From Streptomyces sp. NBC_00271 (lineage in GTDB: Bacteria; Actinomycetota; Actinomycetes; Streptomycetales; Streptomycetaceae): DNA of 64,000 nt. The stretch lies in the NCBI RefSeq assembly GCF_036178845.1, contig NZ_CP108070.1, positions 3,906,001-3,970,000 on the forward strand, written 5' to 3'. The notes below the pieces were generated by a model. That model ran no database searches, had not been told where the DNA came from, and saw only the letters and a list, made by a program, of their open reading frames with translations. The position numbers and the translations under genes were made by a program. Shown in pieces: positions 25,223-33,494 of this stretch (within the stretch, counting starts at the first letter, position 1; each line of letters starts with the position of its first letter).

Positions 25223-25807
25223 GTGACCAACCAGCCGCTTGAGGGCACTGTCGTCCGCCTCGTCCGCCTGTCTCCCGACCATGCCGAGGCCCTCTTCCCG
25301 TCGGCGTCCGACCCCGAGGTCTGGCGGTGGATGCCCCGGGCACGACCCGAGACCGTGGTCCAACTGCGCGAGTGGCTCGGCGAGATGACCGCCGATCCGA
25401 CGCGACGCTGCTTCGCGGTGCAGCGCCGTGACGACGGCACCGTGATCGGTTCGACCAGCATGTACGACCTCGACCTGGCCGAGAGCCGCACCGAGATCGG
25501 CGCGACCTGGTTCGACCGTTCCTGCTGGGGCGGCCCCTACAACGTCGAGTCCAAACTGCTGCTGTTCACCCACGCCTTCGAAGACCTGCGCCTGGCCCGG
25601 CTGGCCCTGCGCACCGACAACCTCAACGTGCGTTCCCAGCAGGCCCTGGCCCGCCTCGGCCTGGTCCACGAAGGAACCCTGCGCAGCCATATGCGCCGCC
25701 CGGACGGCACCCGCCGCGACTCCCTGTACTACAGCCTGCTCGCCGACGAATGGCCCACCGTCCGCGATGCCTTGCGCGCCCGGGTCACCGCCAAGTCCGT
25801 GGCCTGA
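25223..25807 (+). CDS. GNAT N-acetyltransferase, RimJ/RimL type
   Basis: A 194-residue acetyl-CoA-dependent acetyltransferase. The family signature runs from VRLVRLSPDHAEALFP through RTEIGATWFDRSCWGGPYN to ARLALRTDNLNVRSQQALAR and LGLVHEGTLRSHMRRPDG, the last being the C-terminal half of the acetyl-CoA fold. The acceptor is unknown (ribosomal protein, amino acid or antibiotic). The GTG start is favoured by the adjacent -10-like box. Confidence 0.88.
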   Translation: MTNQPLEGTVVRLVRLSPDHAEALFPSASDPEVWRWMPRARPETVVQLREWLGEMTADPTRRCFAVQRRDDGTVIGSTSMYDLDLAESRTEIGATWFDRSCWGGPYNVESKLLLFTHAFEDLRLARLALRTDNLNVRSQQALARLGLVHEGTLRSHMRRPDGTRRDSLYYSLLADEWPTVRDALRARVTAKSVA

Positions 25808-26291
25808 GCCGACCCTCACCGACGGCGGCGGCCACGCCTCGCTCGTCCACGCTGCTCCCCGCTCGATCTGGCGCGGGTCTGGCACGGCACATAACTCTGT
25901 GGCAGCGGTGCGGAGTCATGCCGGATGATCGAGCAGTCATCTCTTTTGGCTCTGCAGCGCCCGATGTGTTTCTGGGTACACCGACCCGTCGTGTGGACGA
26001 GCGGGCGGCTCTGCGCTGAACTCCGTGGCACCGAAACTCCGCCGCTGTACAGCGGGATCCCGGCAGGGGTGAGTATGGAACGGCATGGGCCTGGAACGAG
26101 CGGTGCAGCTCCCGTTGACCGTGGCGAGCAATGGCTCATGACTTGTGGATCGGCCTCGGTTTCGATGCGGAGACGACTTCATGACCATCGCCGAGCGCTC
26201 GACGCCGGCCGAGCTACCCCCCGCGCGTGCGGGAACGTGACCGCGCTCCTCGACGAGCACCCGCACCTGCCGCTGAGTCTCGTTTCCTCGC
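25808..26291. other. Non-coding stretch with a possible decayed small gene
   Basis: No convincing intact gene. From ATG 26181 the frame reads MTIAERSTPAELPPARAG and stops at 26238-26240; a neighbouring frame continues as GNVTALLDEHPHLPLSLVSS, so one base change in a C-run (26217-26222) could have broken a small gene of the kind found on actinobacterial mobile elements. The composition is less GC-rich than flanking DNA. Confidence 0.3.
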
Positions 26292-27165
26292 TCACTCCTC
26301 CACTTGCACTCCATCCCCACTACGCGCGGCGCGCAGGTAGTCCAGTCCTGCGCGATCCGTCACGGTGTACGAGCTGCTCAGACGGTGGACCACCGTCCAA
26401 CGGCCGTCAGGTAGAGCGCCGGCGAAGACAGATGCCGTGCGAGTTGCTCCGTTGTGCCAGATCAATGGCAGCGGCCCCGTACGCTGCCAACCGAGAGAAG
26501 GTTCCCCGAGGGAGCGGTCGAGCAAGAGACCGGTGAGCAGCCGTGACAGTGTGCGTGGACTTGCCCACAGGCCGCCTGCGGGCAAGATGGCTCCCGTCAT
26601 GGTCCACGGTTTCATACTGCGGCCGAGCACCGTGGTCGGCAGCAATCGGCTGTGCTGCGGCGGTTGGCTATGCATCGCGTCGCGCGGCAGGCCGAGGGGG
26701 GGCCAGCACATGCGCGGCGACTAGATCGTCGTACGTCTCTCCCGTTGCGGCGGTGAGTGCGGCCCCGAGCACCGCGTAGCCGAGGTTGGAGTACTCCTCG
26801 TGCTCTCCGGCCGGGACGGTGACGAGTCGGTCGAGACTGCTGAGCAGTTCGTTCAGCCGGTCGCCGGTGAACTTCTTGTACGGGTCGAGGCGGGCAGTGC
26901 CGGGGGGAAGGCGCGGCAGGCCGGAGGTGTGCTCGGCGAGGTGCCGCAGGGTGATGCCGGTCCCCGCAGGGACGCCGAGCCATCGTTCGACGGGATCGTC
27001 AAGCGTGAGTACACCTTGCTGTGCCAGCTGCTGCAGGATGGTTGCGGTGATGACTTTGGTGAAGGAGCCCGCCTCCACGTACTTGGCGGCGTCATGGTTG
27101 CCGGTGACGATCGGAGCTGTGTGGGAGCTGCCGATGATGCAACTGGGGACGCGGCGCAGGGTCAT
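26292..27165 (-). pseudogene. Frameshifted serine hydrolase (beta-lactamase/PBP-like)
   Basis: The first frame (from ATG 27165) carries EAGSFTKVITATILQQLAQQ, with the S-x-x-K nucleophile motif (SFTK), and EYSNLGYAVLG with the Y-x-N motif. It loses homology after VAAHVLAP. The next frame resumes as PLGLPRDAMHS and carries PAGGLWASPRTLSRLLTGLL and LIWHNGATRTASVFAG up to the stop at 26292. The two join across a run of seven G (26696-26702); removing one base restores one frame of about 290 codons. ATG 27165 overlaps the preceding HTTM gene stop (ATGA), so the pair was an operon. Either a real mutation or a homopolymer sequencing error. Confidence 0.75.
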
Positions 27166-27842
27166 GACTTTGCTGCTTGGGGAACGGGCGCGCCGACTGG
27201 GCTGTCGCTCTCTGGTGGCGTGCTCTGCTCGACGGCCATTGTGCGCGGGCTCCCGGGATGCTTCCGGCTCCAGCGTTCGCCGACAGTTCGTGCCATCTGA
27301 CGTGCGCGGGACAGGGCGGAGGAGAGGAAAATGAGGTCACAGGCGACCATCGTCAGGGCGAACCCGGTGAGTCCCATGAAAACGCCGATGGAGACATGGA
27401 ATGCAATGGAGGCAATTGCCGTCCACGGGCGCATTCTAGGCACCAGGATCCGCATGGGGAAGTACACGAGGAACAGGGTGGTGCTGTAGGTGCCGAGGAA
27501 GACAAGGACGTCGCTGTTGTAGACGAGGTTGGAGAGCCCTGGCAGCTCGAACTCGGGAACGCGCATGATGTAGAAGAGTGCGGTGCCGTCCTGCCACACC
27601 TCTCCCTGCACCTTGTACAGGCCGCTCACTACGTACACGAGACACATCTGTACGGCAATCGCGGCCACACCGAGATTGTGCAATGGGACACCGAGGGAGC
27701 GCAGGCCCCCCGGGAATCGTCCGATGACACGGTTGGCGAATCCGCTCGAAAAAGAGAAGTACTGGTAACAGTTCGTCAGGAGCAGCATGGGGATGACGAG
27801 TTGGGCCAGGTTGTCTCCGCCGTCCCGGCCTTGCCGCTGCGG
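27162..27842 (-). pseudogene. 5'-truncated HTTM/SdpB-like membrane protein
   Basis: Related to the HTTM domain of vitamin-K-dependent carboxylase-like and SdpB-like proteins. Multiple hydrophobic helices are visible: CLVYVVSGLYKVQGEVWQDG, FPMRILVPRMRPWTAIASIA and FHVSIGVFMGLTGFALTMVA. The first ATG is at 27788, but homology continues upstream as [12 protein letters not shown] to about 27824 and then ends; an in-frame stop lies at 27843-27845. The N-terminal helices are missing. On the other side of the break a truncated sigma factor begins in the opposite direction. Confidence 0.75.
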
Positions 27843-28363
27843 TCACCCTGGGTCGGGCGTACGCGCACTTCGACCAGTTCCAGCAGGGCACCAACCTCAG
27901 AGCCTGGCTCGACCGCATCCTGACCAACACCTTCCTCAACAACAACCGCAAGGCACGGCGCGAGCCGGCGCGCAGCCGCACCGACGAGATCGAGGACTGG
28001 CAGCAGGTCCACGCCGAGTCCCACCTTCCGCCGGGACTGCGTTCGGCCGAGGCCGAGGTACTGGACCGCCTCGGCGACCCGAACGTCCGGGCAGCCCTGC
28101 GCGCCCTTTCCCCCGAGCAACGGGTGACCATCTACCTCTGTGACGTCGAGGGCTTCACCTATCAGGAGACCGCCGACTTCACGGGCGTGACCACGAACAC
28201 CGTCGGCTCCCGCATCTACCGGGCCCGGCACCACCTGCGGCAACTGCTGCAGGACTACGCGGGCGAGCACGGACTCGTCCAGAAGCACACCACGCGCCGG
28301 CATGGTCAGCCCGCCTGCCCGAGTCCCCGGCGGGGGCCGCGCCCGAGTCGATCCCTGCCCTGA
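27836..28363 (+). pseudogene. N-terminally truncated ECF sigma factor
   Basis: The frame starts without ATG, GTG or TTG and reads [20 protein letters not shown] then [20 protein letters not shown], the second half of sigma region 2 of a SigR/SigE-type factor. Region 4 follows ([40 protein letters not shown]). Most of region 2, including the -10 recognition helix, is deleted at the junction with the HTTM fragment (27825-27840). The C-terminal tail is Arg/Pro-rich and unusual. A terminator follows. Confidence 0.8.
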
Positions 28364-28368
28364 ACGCC

Positions 28369-28401
28369 GTAGGGCCGACGGTTCCTGACCGTCGGCCCTA
28401 C
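28369..28401. terminator. Bidirectional hairpin terminator
   Basis: Perfect 14 bp arms GTAGGGCCGACGGT/complement with a 5-base loop between the sigma fragment and the glutamine-synthetase-like gene. Confidence 0.85.
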
Positions 28402-28434
28402 GTGCGCGCACCGAAAACTGTTGCAGACCTGCGC

Positions 28435-29796
28435 CTACAGCACCGGCAGGTTCTTGCGGAGCTCGAAGGCGGTGACCTCGGAGCGGTACTCCTCCCACTC
28501 CGACTTCTTGTTGCGGAGGAAGAAGTCGAAGACGTGTTCGCCGAGGGTCTCGGCGACCAGTTCGCTGCGCTGCATGAGGGTGAGGGCCTCGCCGAGGTTC
28601 TGGGGCAGGGGCTCGATGCCCATCGCGCGGCGCTCGGCGTCGGAGAGGGCCCAGACGTCGTCGTCGGCGCCGGGCGGGAGCTCGTAGCCCTCCTCGATGC
28701 CCTTCAGACCGGCGGCCAGGAGCAGGGCGTAGGCCAGGTACGGGTTCGCGCCCGAGTCGATGGAGCGGACCTCGACGCGTGCGGAGCCGGTCTTGCCGGG
28801 CTTGTACATCGGGACGCGGACGAGCGCGGAGCGGTTGTTGTGGCCCCAGCAGATGTACGAGGGGGCCTCGCCGCCGGCGCCCGCGGTGCGCTCCGAGCCG
28901 CCCCAGATGCGCTTGTAGGAGTTGACCCACTGGTTGGTGACGGCGGAGATCTCCGCCGCGTGCTTGAGCAGGCCCGCGATGAAGGAGCGGCCGACCTTCG
29001 ACAGCTGGTACTCCGAGCCCGACTCGTAGAACGCGTTGCGGTCGCCCTCGAAGAGGGAGAGGTGCGTGTGCATGCCGGAGCCGGGGTGCTCGGAGAAGGG
29101 CTTGGGCATGAACGTCGCCTGGACGCCCTGCTCCAGCGCGACCTGCTTCATGACCAGGCGGAACGTCATGATGTTGTCGGCCGTGGAGAGCGCGTCGGCG
29201 TAGCGCAGGTCGATCTCCTGCTGGCCGGGGGCGCCCTCGTGGTGGGAAAACTCGACCGAGATGCCCATCGACTCCAGCATGGTGATCGCCTGGCGGCGGA
29301 AGTCCATGCCGACGTTCTGCGGGGTGTGGTCGAAGTAGCCGGAGTTGTCGGCCGGGGTCGGGCGCGAGCCGTCCAGCGGGCGGTCCTTCAGCAGGAAGAA
29401 CTCGATCTCCGGGTGGGTGTAGAAGGTGAAGCCCAGGTCGGAGGTCTTCGCGAGGGCGCGCTTGAGGACGTAGCGCGGGTCCGCGAAGGACGGGGAGCCG
29501 TCCGGCATCAGGATGTCGCAGAACATGCGGGCCGTGCCGGGGGCCTCCGCGCGCCACGGCAGCACCTGGAACGTCGACGGGTCCGGCTTGGCGATCATGT
29601 CGGACTCGTACACACGGGCGAAACCCTCGATGGCCGAGCCGTCGAAGCCGATGCCCTCGTCGAAGGCCTGCTCCAGCTCGGCCGGAGCCACGGCCACCGA
29701 CTTGAGGAAGCCCAGCACGTCGGTGAACCACAGCCGAACGAACCGGATGTCCCGCTCCTCCAGTGTCCGGAGCACGAACTCCTGCTGCTTGTCCAT
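28435..29796 (-). CDS. glnA2: Glutamine synthetase-like enzyme, GlnA2/gamma-glutamylpolyamine synthetase type
   Basis: A 453-residue GSI-fold ATP-dependent ligase (MDKQQEFVLR start at ATG 29796; the frame extends upstream without family sequence). Family blocks: FDGSAIEGFARVYESDM, KPFSEHPGSGMHTHLSLFEG (ATP site), VNSYKRIWGG and VEVRSIDSGANPYLAYALLL. The adenylylation loop of classical GSI (NLYDLP) is replaced by DDVWALS, so it should not be controlled by GlnE in the usual way. In S. coelicolor the gene at the equivalent place encodes a gamma-glutamylpolyamine synthetase (polyamine catabolism). The assignment here rests on similarity of features and context. Confidence 0.82.
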   Translation of the reverse strand: MDKQQEFVLRTLEERDIRFVRLWFTDVLGFLKSVAVAPAELEQAFDEGIGFDGSAIEGFARVYESDMIAKPDPSTFQVLPWRAEAPGTARMFCDILMPDGSPSFADPRYVLKRALAKTSDLGFTFYTHPEIEFFLLKDRPLDGSRPTPADNSGYFDHTPQNVGMDFRRQAITMLESMGISVEFSHHEGAPGQQEIDLRYADALSTADNIMTFRLVMKQVALEQGVQATFMPKPFSEHPGSGMHTHLSLFEGDRNAFYESGSEYQLSKVGRSFIAGLLKHAAEISAVTNQWVNSYKRIWGGSERTAGAGGEAPSYICWGHNNRSALVRVPMYKPGKTGSARVEVRSIDSGANPYLAYALLLAAGLKGIEEGYELPPGADDDVWALSDAERRAMGIEPLPQNLGEALTLMQRSELVAETLGEHVFDFFLRNKKSEWEEYRSEVTAFELRKNLPVL

Positions 29797-30036
29797 CTTC
29801 CGCTTCCACCCATCCTTGCTGGTCAGGCCGCCTGCTCCCACGCCTCGGGGACGGTCGGGGCACCTGAGCATCCCACCACAACACCATTTCATGCGCGTTG
29901 CGGACCATGATCGCCCGGGCGACCGCGGTCTGAACGCCTCGCGTACGGCAGGTGTCCTGCTCTGGTGCCCATACTGCCTGCTCATCCGCCTGTCTGTAAT
30001 GGCCGACCCCCAGACTCCCTCCTCGTGAGCTTTAAT

Positions 30037-30053
30037 TTGCATCTTAGATGCAA
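30037..30053. promoter_or_regulatory. Palindrome upstream of hmpA, probable NsrR site
   Basis: TTGCATCT-T-AGATGCAA, perfect 8 bp arms in an A/T-rich stretch, 71 bp upstream of hmpA. The half-site AGATGCA matches the known E. coli NsrR consensus half (AAGATGCA), and AGATGC recurs at the nsrR promoter. The remainder of the 328 bp region between glnA2 and hmpA shows no gene. Confidence 0.7.
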
Positions 30054-30124
30054 GTTTTATTACCGTGCAGGGCAGAAACGGGGACCGCAACCCCCCGTCC
30101 GCCCCAGCCACTTGAGGAGCCCCC

Positions 30125-31315
30125 ATGCTGTCCGAGCAGTCCGCCGCCACGGTGCACGCCACCCTCCCCGCCGTCGGCGCCGCCATCGGCGATATCGCCG
30201 ACCGCTTCTACGAAAGGCTTTTCGCCGCCCACCCGGAACTGCTCCGCGACCTCTTCAACCGCGGCAACCAGGCCTCCGGCACCCAGCGCCGGGCCCTCGC
30301 GGGATCCATCGCCGCCTTCGCCACCCACCTCGTCGAGCGGCCGGACGAGCGACCCGACGTGCTGCTGAACCGCATCGCGCACAAACACGCCTCCCTGGGG
30401 ATCGCCCCCGAGCAGTACGCGACCGTGCGCGAGCACCTCTTCGCGGCGATCGCCGAGGTCCTCGGCGACGCGGTCACGCCCGAGGTCGAGGCCGCCTGGG
30501 ACGAGGTCTACTGGCTGATGGCGAACGCCCTCATCGCCATCGAGCGGCGGCTGTACGCACAGCACGGCGACGGGAGGGGTGGGTGGCGGGTCTGGGAGGT
30601 CGTGGAACGCGTCGAGGAGACCGCCGACGTCGCCACCTTCCGGCTGCGCCCGGCCGACGGGGGGCCGCTGCCGGACTTCCGGGCGGGCCAGTACGTGTCC
30701 GTACGCGTCGAGCTGCCGGACGGCGCCCACCAGATACGCCAGTACAGCCTCTCCTGCGCCCCCGGCTCCCCCGTACGGCAGATCGGCGTCAAGCGGGTGC
30801 ACGGCGAGGCCTCGGGCCCCGACGGCGAGGTGTCCAACCACCTCCACACGCGTGTGCACGTCGGCAGCACGATCGAGCTCTCCGCGCCGTACGGCGATCT
30901 GGTGCTCGACGACACGGACGCGCCGGTGCTGCTCGCCTCCGCCGGCATCGGCGTCACCCCCGTGATCGCCATGCTGGAACAGCTCGCGCTCACCGGACAC
31001 CGCGCCCCCGTCACGGTCGTCCACGCCGACCGCTCCCCCGCCGACCACGCGCTGCGCGCCGACCACGAGGCGTACGCGGCGAAGCTCGCGGACGCCGCCG
31101 TCCACTTCTGGTACGAGCAGAACGCCGAGGGCGCCGGGCGCCCCGGACGCGCGGACTTCTCCTCCGTGGCCGTCGCGTCGGGCACGCGCGCGTACCTGTG
31201 CGGGCCGCTGCCCTTCATGCGGGCGGTGCGGGGGCAGCTCATCGACAAGGGGGTGGCTCCGGCCGACATTCACTACGAGGTGTTCGGGCCGGATCTCTGG
31301 CTTGCGCAGGGCTGA
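30125..31315 (+). CDS. hmpA: Flavohaemoglobin (nitric oxide dioxygenase)
   Basis: Converts NO and O2 to nitrate using NAD(P)H. The 396-residue protein has a GAGGAG ribosome site before ATG 30125. An N-terminal globin domain (1-140) holds the proximal haem histidine in RIAHKHASLGI (H88). The reductase half follows: an FAD-binding beta-barrel with RQYSLSCAPG and an NAD(P)-binding domain (LLASAGIGVTPVIAMLEQL; YLCGPLPFMRAV). It is convergent with nsrR, and both promoters carry AGATGC elements, so NO-induced derepression is likely. Confidence 0.95.
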   Translation: MLSEQSAATVHATLPAVGAAIGDIADRFYERLFAAHPELLRDLFNRGNQASGTQRRALAGSIAAFATHLVERPDERPDVLLNRIAHKHASLGIAPEQYATVREHLFAAIAEVLGDAVTPEVEAAWDEVYWLMANALIAIERRLYAQHGDGRGGWRVWEVVERVEETADVATFRLRPADGGPLPDFRAGQYVSVRVELPDGAHQIRQYSLSCAPGSPVRQIGVKRVHGEASGPDGEVSNHLHTRVHVGSTIELSAPYGDLVLDDTDAPVLLASAGIGVTPVIAMLEQLALTGHRAPVTVVHADRSPADHALRADHEAYAAKLADAAVHFWYEQNAEGAGRPGRADFSSVAVASGTRAYLCGPLPFMRAVRGQLIDKGVAPADIHYEVFGPDLWLAQG

Positions 31316-31371
31316 GGCGGATGACTGACGGCTGGTGGCAGGCGGCAGATAGCAGGCGGCGGACTTCAGCT

Positions 31372-31441
31372 GTCAGATATCAGGCGCCAGGCGCCAGATG
31401 TCAGATATCAGACGTCAGATGACGGATGACAGATGACAGAT
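31372..31441. repeat. Ten 7 bp tandem repeats between hmpA and nsrR
   Basis: Consecutive heptamers GTCAGAT, ATCAGGC, GCCAGGC, GCCAGAT, GTCAGAT, ATCAGAC, GTCAGAT, GACGGAT, GACAGAT and GACAGAT run from 31372 to 31441; related sequence extends on both sides. It lies between two convergent stop codons. Confidence 0.9.
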
Positions 31442-31452
31442 TTCACTAGGTG

Positions 31453-31914
31453 TCAGTCGTCATCGGATGTCAAAGCCGAGGTCGGCCTGCCGGAGATCCC
31501 CAGCAGCAGCGGCCCCGTAGGCGCGGCGACCATGTCCGCCACCGTGAGTGGGTCCAGCGAGGCGAAGAACGCCTCCTGAGCCCGCCGCAGCGCACCCCGC
31601 AGCCGGCAGCCGGTGTGGAGCGGGCAGGGCGCGGCCCCCTCGCAGTCAACCACGTCACCGTCGCCCTCGAAGGAGCGGACGATCGCGCCGACCGATGCCG
31701 TACGCCCCGCTTCGGTGAGGCCGAGGCCGCCGCCGCGGCCGCGGCGAGCCGCGAGCAGTCCCAGGTGCTGGAGCTCGGCGACGACCTTCGCGGCATGGGT
31801 ATAGGGGACATCCATGTCCGCGGCGACCTCGCGGGTGGTGGGAGTCGACCCGTCGGCGACGGCGAGCCGCATCAGGACACGCAGGGCCAGGTCGGTGGAG
31901 CGCAGCAGCCTCAT
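31453..31914 (-). CDS. nsrR: Rrf2-family [4Fe-4S] nitric oxide sensor NsrR
   Basis: A 153-residue repressor starting at ATG 31914 (MRLLRSTDLALRVLMRLA); ATG 31938 is in frame but would lie inside the operator. Winged helix: TTREVAADMDVPYTHAAKVV. Cluster ligands C91, C97 and C103 have the C-x5-C-x5-C spacing (CEGAAPCPLHTGC), and D8 is present, the residue shown in S. coelicolor NsrR to be the fourth ligand. NO damages the cluster and relieves repression. The target is probably the adjacent hmpA and its own promoter. Confidence 0.92.
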   Translation of the reverse strand: MRLLRSTDLALRVLMRLAVADGSTPTTREVAADMDVPYTHAAKVVAELQHLGLLAARRGRGGGLGLTEAGRTASVGAIVRSFEGDGDVVDCEGAAPCPLHTGCRLRGALRRAQEAFFASLDPLTVADMVAAPTGPLLLGISGRPTSALTSDDD

Positions 31915-31925
31915 ACCACCAGCGT

Positions 31926-31953
31926 AGTTAATACGCATCTGCCGCTCAAATTA
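31926..31953 (-). promoter_or_regulatory. Probable NsrR site at the nsrR promoter
   Basis: On the minus strand the segment reads GGCAGATGCGTATTAAC, close to AAGATGCAAATTAAAG at hmpA (shared AGATGCRWATTAA). The second half is degenerate. Confidence 0.55.
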
Positions 31954-32107
31954 TCCACGGATCATCCGAGCAGGGCCGCCTCCCACCTTTGCGGGGCTGC
32001 GCCACAGGGTGTCTCCTTTGGACATTCTGTGCCCTCCCTTCGTACTGGACACCCTCGCCCCATTACGATCAGCGGACCCGACCGTCCCATCCCCATAAGG
32101 ACTCGCC

Positions 32108-32776
32108 ATGGGTTCCGCCAAGAACACCACCTCCGCGCAGCGCAAGGCGCGCATAGAAGAGATGCGCAAGGCCGAGCGTGCCCGGGAGCGTCGTAACCGG
32201 ATCCTCACGATCACGGCCAGCACGGTCATAGTCGCTGGTCTCGTCGTCGGCGGTGTCGTCCTGGTCAGGTCGCAGTCCGACGACAGCAGCACCTCGGCGA
32301 GCGACTCGAAGGGCGGCTCGGGGCACTTCGTCACGGGCAAGGACGGCGTGGAGACCTGGTCGGGGACGCTGTCCCGCAACCACGTCACCAAGACCGTCAA
32401 GTACCCGATGGAGCCCCCGGTCGGCGGCAACCACAACCCGGTGTGGATGAACTGCAACGGCGACGTCTACGGCAAGGCGATCAACAACATGAACGCCGTG
32501 CACTCGCTGGAGCACGGCGCGGTGTGGGTGACATACAACAGCAAGGCCTCCGACGCCGATGTGAAGGCACTCGAAGCGAAGGTCAAGAAGACGCCGTACA
32601 CCCTGATGAGCCCTGTCGAGGACCAGAAGGACCCGATCATGCTGAGCGCGTGGGGCAAGCAGCGCACGGTGACGAGCGCGAGCGACCCGAACGTCGACAA
32701 GTTCTTCTCGGAGTTCGTGCAGGGCAAGCAGACGCCCGAGCCGGGCGCCGCCTGCACCAACGGCCTGTCGCAGTGA
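32108..32776 (+). CDS. DUF3105 membrane-anchored protein
   Basis: A 222-residue protein: a short basic cytoplasmic N terminus, one hydrophobic helix (TITASTVIVAGLVVGGVVLV), then an extracytoplasmic DUF3105 domain with PPVGGNHNPVWMNCNGDVY and HSLEHGAVWVTYN. The invariant His and Cys residues suggest a metal-binding site, but function is not established. AAGGAC precedes ATG 32108. Its stop overlaps the start of the DUF305 gene by four bases (GTGA), so the two are probably co-translated. Confidence 0.85.
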   Translation: MGSAKNTTSAQRKARIEEMRKAERARERRNRILTITASTVIVAGLVVGGVVLVRSQSDDSSTSASDSKGGSGHFVTGKDGVETWSGTLSRNHVTKTVKYPMEPPVGGNHNPVWMNCNGDVYGKAINNMNAVHSLEHGAVWVTYNSKASDADVKALEAKVKKTPYTLMSPVEDQKDPIMLSAWGKQRTVTSASDPNVDKFFSEFVQGKQTPEPGAACTNGLSQ

Positions 32777-33414
32777 GCCAGATGCGCCAGGTGGGCTGGA
32801 TCGCGGGGACCACGGCGGCGGTGCTGGTGGCCGCCGGGGCGATCACGTACGCGGTCGCCGAGAGCGACGGTTCGGGGTCCTCGGGGACGAAGGTGCCGTC
32901 GGCCGACTCGGCGGACGCGGGTTTCGCGCGGGACATGGCGGTCCATCACCAGCAGGCCGTCGAGATGTCGTACATCGTGCGCGACCGTACGGACAACGTG
33001 GAGGTACGGCGGCTCGCGTACGACATCGCGCAGACGCAGGCCAATCAGCGCGGCATGCTGCTGGGCTGGCTCGACCTGTGGGAGCTGCCGAAGGTGTCGG
33101 CGGACGGGCCCATGACATGGATGGGCATGGGCGACATGGCGTCCGGCAAGGACGGCGCGCTGATGCCCGGCATGGCGACCAACACCGAGATGAAGAAGCT
33201 GAACACGCTCAACGGCAAGCAGGCGGAGGTCTTCTACCTGCAGTTGATGACCGACCACCACAAGGGCGGCATCCACATGACCGAGGGCTGCGTCGCCAAG
33301 TGCACCGTCGGCGTGGAGAAGAAGCTCGCGCAGGGCATGGTCGACGCGCAGCAGTCGGAGATCCAGCTGATGGCGGACATGCTCAAGGAGCGGGGCGCGA
33401 AGGCCCGCGACTAG
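32773..33414 (+). CDS. DUF305 family protein
   Basis: A 213-residue exported protein with an N-terminal hydrophobic segment (IAGTTAAVLVAAGAITYAVA) and the two DUF305 histidine motifs, FARDMAVHHQQAVEMS and LMTDHHKGGIHMTEGC, each in a ferritin-like four-helix half. DUF305 proteins are often near copper or other metal genes; a role in metal handling is inference. The GTG start at 32773 is fixed by the overlap with DUF3105. The reverse strand is open by bias. Confidence 0.88.
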   Translation: MSQMRQVGWIAGTTAAVLVAAGAITYAVAESDGSGSSGTKVPSADSADAGFARDMAVHHQQAVEMSYIVRDRTDNVEVRRLAYDIAQTQANQRGMLLGWLDLWELPKVSADGPMTWMGMGDMASGKDGALMPGMATNTEMKKLNTLNGKQAEVFYLQLMTDHHKGGIHMTEGCVAKCTVGVEKKLAQGMVDAQQSEIQLMADMLKERGAKARD

Positions 33415-33429
33415 GCCGAGGACGGCTGG

Positions 33430-33471
33430 ATGTGAACGGCTGCGTGTGAACGGCTGTGCGTGAACGGGTCC
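33430..33471. repeat. Three 14 bp tandem repeats after the DUF305 gene
   Basis: Units ATGTGAACGGCTGC, GTGTGAACGGCTGT and GCGTGAACGGGTCC. The last unit supplies the left arm of the terminator at 33464. Confidence 0.7.
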
Positions 33472-33494
33472 GGGGTGTCGAATCCCGGACCCGT
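33464..33494 (+). terminator. Hairpin terminator of the DUF3105-DUF305 operon
   Basis: Perfect 11 bp arms ACGGGTCCGGG/CCCGGACCCGT with a 9-base loop. Confidence 0.8.

Noticed and set aside
25937..26320. 127-codon minus-strand frame
   Set aside because: No recognisable domain, no ribosome site, and composition unlike Streptomyces genes.
31319..31452. Heptamer array considered as a CRISPR
   Set aside because: Units are contiguous 7-mers without spacers and with internal drift; no cas genes.
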